Shown in pieces: positions 6,690 to 7,067 of a DNA stretch of 7,067 nt. This DNA is from CAYXVU01 sp964468725. GTDB taxonomy: Bacteria > Acidobacteriota > Blastocatellia > UBA7656. Every line of letters begins with the position of its first letter. Position 1 is the first letter of the stretch. The DNA lies in the NCBI GenBank assembly GCA_964468725.1, contig CAYXVU010000284.1:1-7067 (forward strand). The letters run 5' to 3'. The translations under genes and the position numbers were made by a program. The notes under the pieces are model-generated. The model did no database searches. It saw only the letters and a program-made list of their open reading frames with translations, and was not told the DNA's origin.

Positions 6690-7067
6690 ATGACCAAAGA
6701 AGAAGTCCTCCAACGCATCAACCGCGCGATTCGGGAAAAAGTGACTCTGCTTGACCTCAGCGGACAAAGACTGACCGAACTGCCGGAAGAGATCGGCCAA
6801 GTAACCAGCCTGACCAAGCTTTACCTTCTCAACAACCGACTGACAGCCCTCCCCAAAGAGATTGGCAACTTGACTCATCTCAAAGAGCTTGGCCTGAGCC
6901 ATAACCAACTGACCGAGTTGCCGAAAGAGGTTGGACAGTTGTGCCAACTCACCTTGCTTGGTTTGCGTTACAATCAACTGACCGGGTTGCCGAAAGAGAT
7001 CGGTCAACTGAGTGCGCTGACCTCCCTTGACCTCACTAACAATAACTTGACCGAGTTGCCGAAAAAG
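6690..7067 (+). CDS. Leucine-rich-repeat protein, N-terminal part (possible Roco/COR family)
   Basis: The frame is open from the ATG to the right edge, so only 126 residues are visible. A short helical N-terminus (MTKEEVLQRINRAIREKV) leads into 'LLDLSGQRL', then four full 23-residue LRR units begin at residues 28, 51, 74 and 97 and a fifth begins at 120. The units share LTxLPKEIGQL, followed by spaced leucines and a closing NNR, HNQ, YNQ or NNN. There is no signal peptide, so the visible part is cytoplasmic in type. This N-terminal arrangement is common in bacterial Roco (Roc-COR GTPase) and related LRR signalling proteins, but plain LRR proteins and LRR-TIR fusions begin the same way, so the role cannot be decided here. 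The start is supported by GGGAGAGG (6674-6681) eight bases upstream. It lies 131 bp after cysK, with no clear terminator or promoter recognised in that gap. Confidence 0.88.
   Translation, partial: MTKEEVLQRINRAIREKVTLLDLSGQRLTELPEEIGQVTSLTKLYLLNNRLTALPKEIGNLTHLKELGLSHNQLTELPKEVGQLCQLTLLGLRYNQLTGLPKEIGQLSALTSLDLTNNNLTELPKK
6771..7067 (+). repeat. 69-bp coding tandem repeats (LRR units)
   Basis: Repeat units start at 6771, 6840, 6909, 6978 and 7047, exactly 69 bp apart (23 codons). The DNA itself is well conserved between units: GAGTTGCCGAAA recurs at matching positions in the units starting at 6909 and 7047, with GGGTTGCCGAAA in the one starting at 6978. The nucleotide similarity is greater in the later units than in the first two, which suggests more recent duplication there. 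The array continues past the window edge. Confidence 0.85.

Noticed and set aside
6654..7007. Minus-strand open frame with repeated QLGQL-like units
   Set aside because: The repetition is the mirror image of the plus-strand LRR units, whose frame has a good ribosome binding site and canonical LRR spacing.

Overview
This window looks like chromosomal DNA of a moderately GC-rich free-living bacterium. A signal-peptide-bearing TIG/NHL protein, a DUF885 peptidase next to a patatin-like hydrolase, a Roco-type LRR start and heptanucleotide intergenic repeats together suggest an environmental lineage such as Acidobacteriota (Blastocatellia-like). This is an inference from gene content only: there is no rRNA or strong taxonomic marker, and other soil or mat phyla remain possible.

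Layout. Four genes lie on the minus strand, in transcription order: proC (4554-5369), an exported DUF885 zinc peptidase (2667-4427), a patatin-like hydrolase (1795-2670) that overlaps the peptidase by 4 bases, and a secreted TIG/NHL protein (1-1521) that runs off the left edge. Two genes lie on the plus strand: a CysK-type cysteine synthase (5614-6558), divergent from proC, and a leucine-rich-repeat protein (6690-7067) that runs off the right edge. Both edge genes are open to the window boundary.

Gaps. The proC/cysK divergent region (5370-5613) holds a degenerate array of 7-bp units with a consensus ending in CAAC. A second, perfect array of four CTGACAC units lies between proC and the peptidase gene, directly after the proC stop. 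The 273-bp gap before the TIG/NHL gene holds a good sigma70-like promoter overlapping the patatin stop codon and a leader of about 240 nt. The 131-bp gap 6559-6689 holds a ribosome binding site for the LRR gene and no clear terminator or promoter.

How the genes relate. ProC (last step of proline synthesis) and CysK (last step of cysteine synthesis) are housekeeping amino-acid enzymes that share an intergenic region. The peptidase and the hydrolase are probably translationally coupled. I see no complete defence system, mobile element, CRISPR array or RNA gene. The most unusual items are the two heptad repeats flanking proC, the altered glycine-rich loop of the patatin-like protein, and the truncated LRR gene whose missing C-terminus decides its function.
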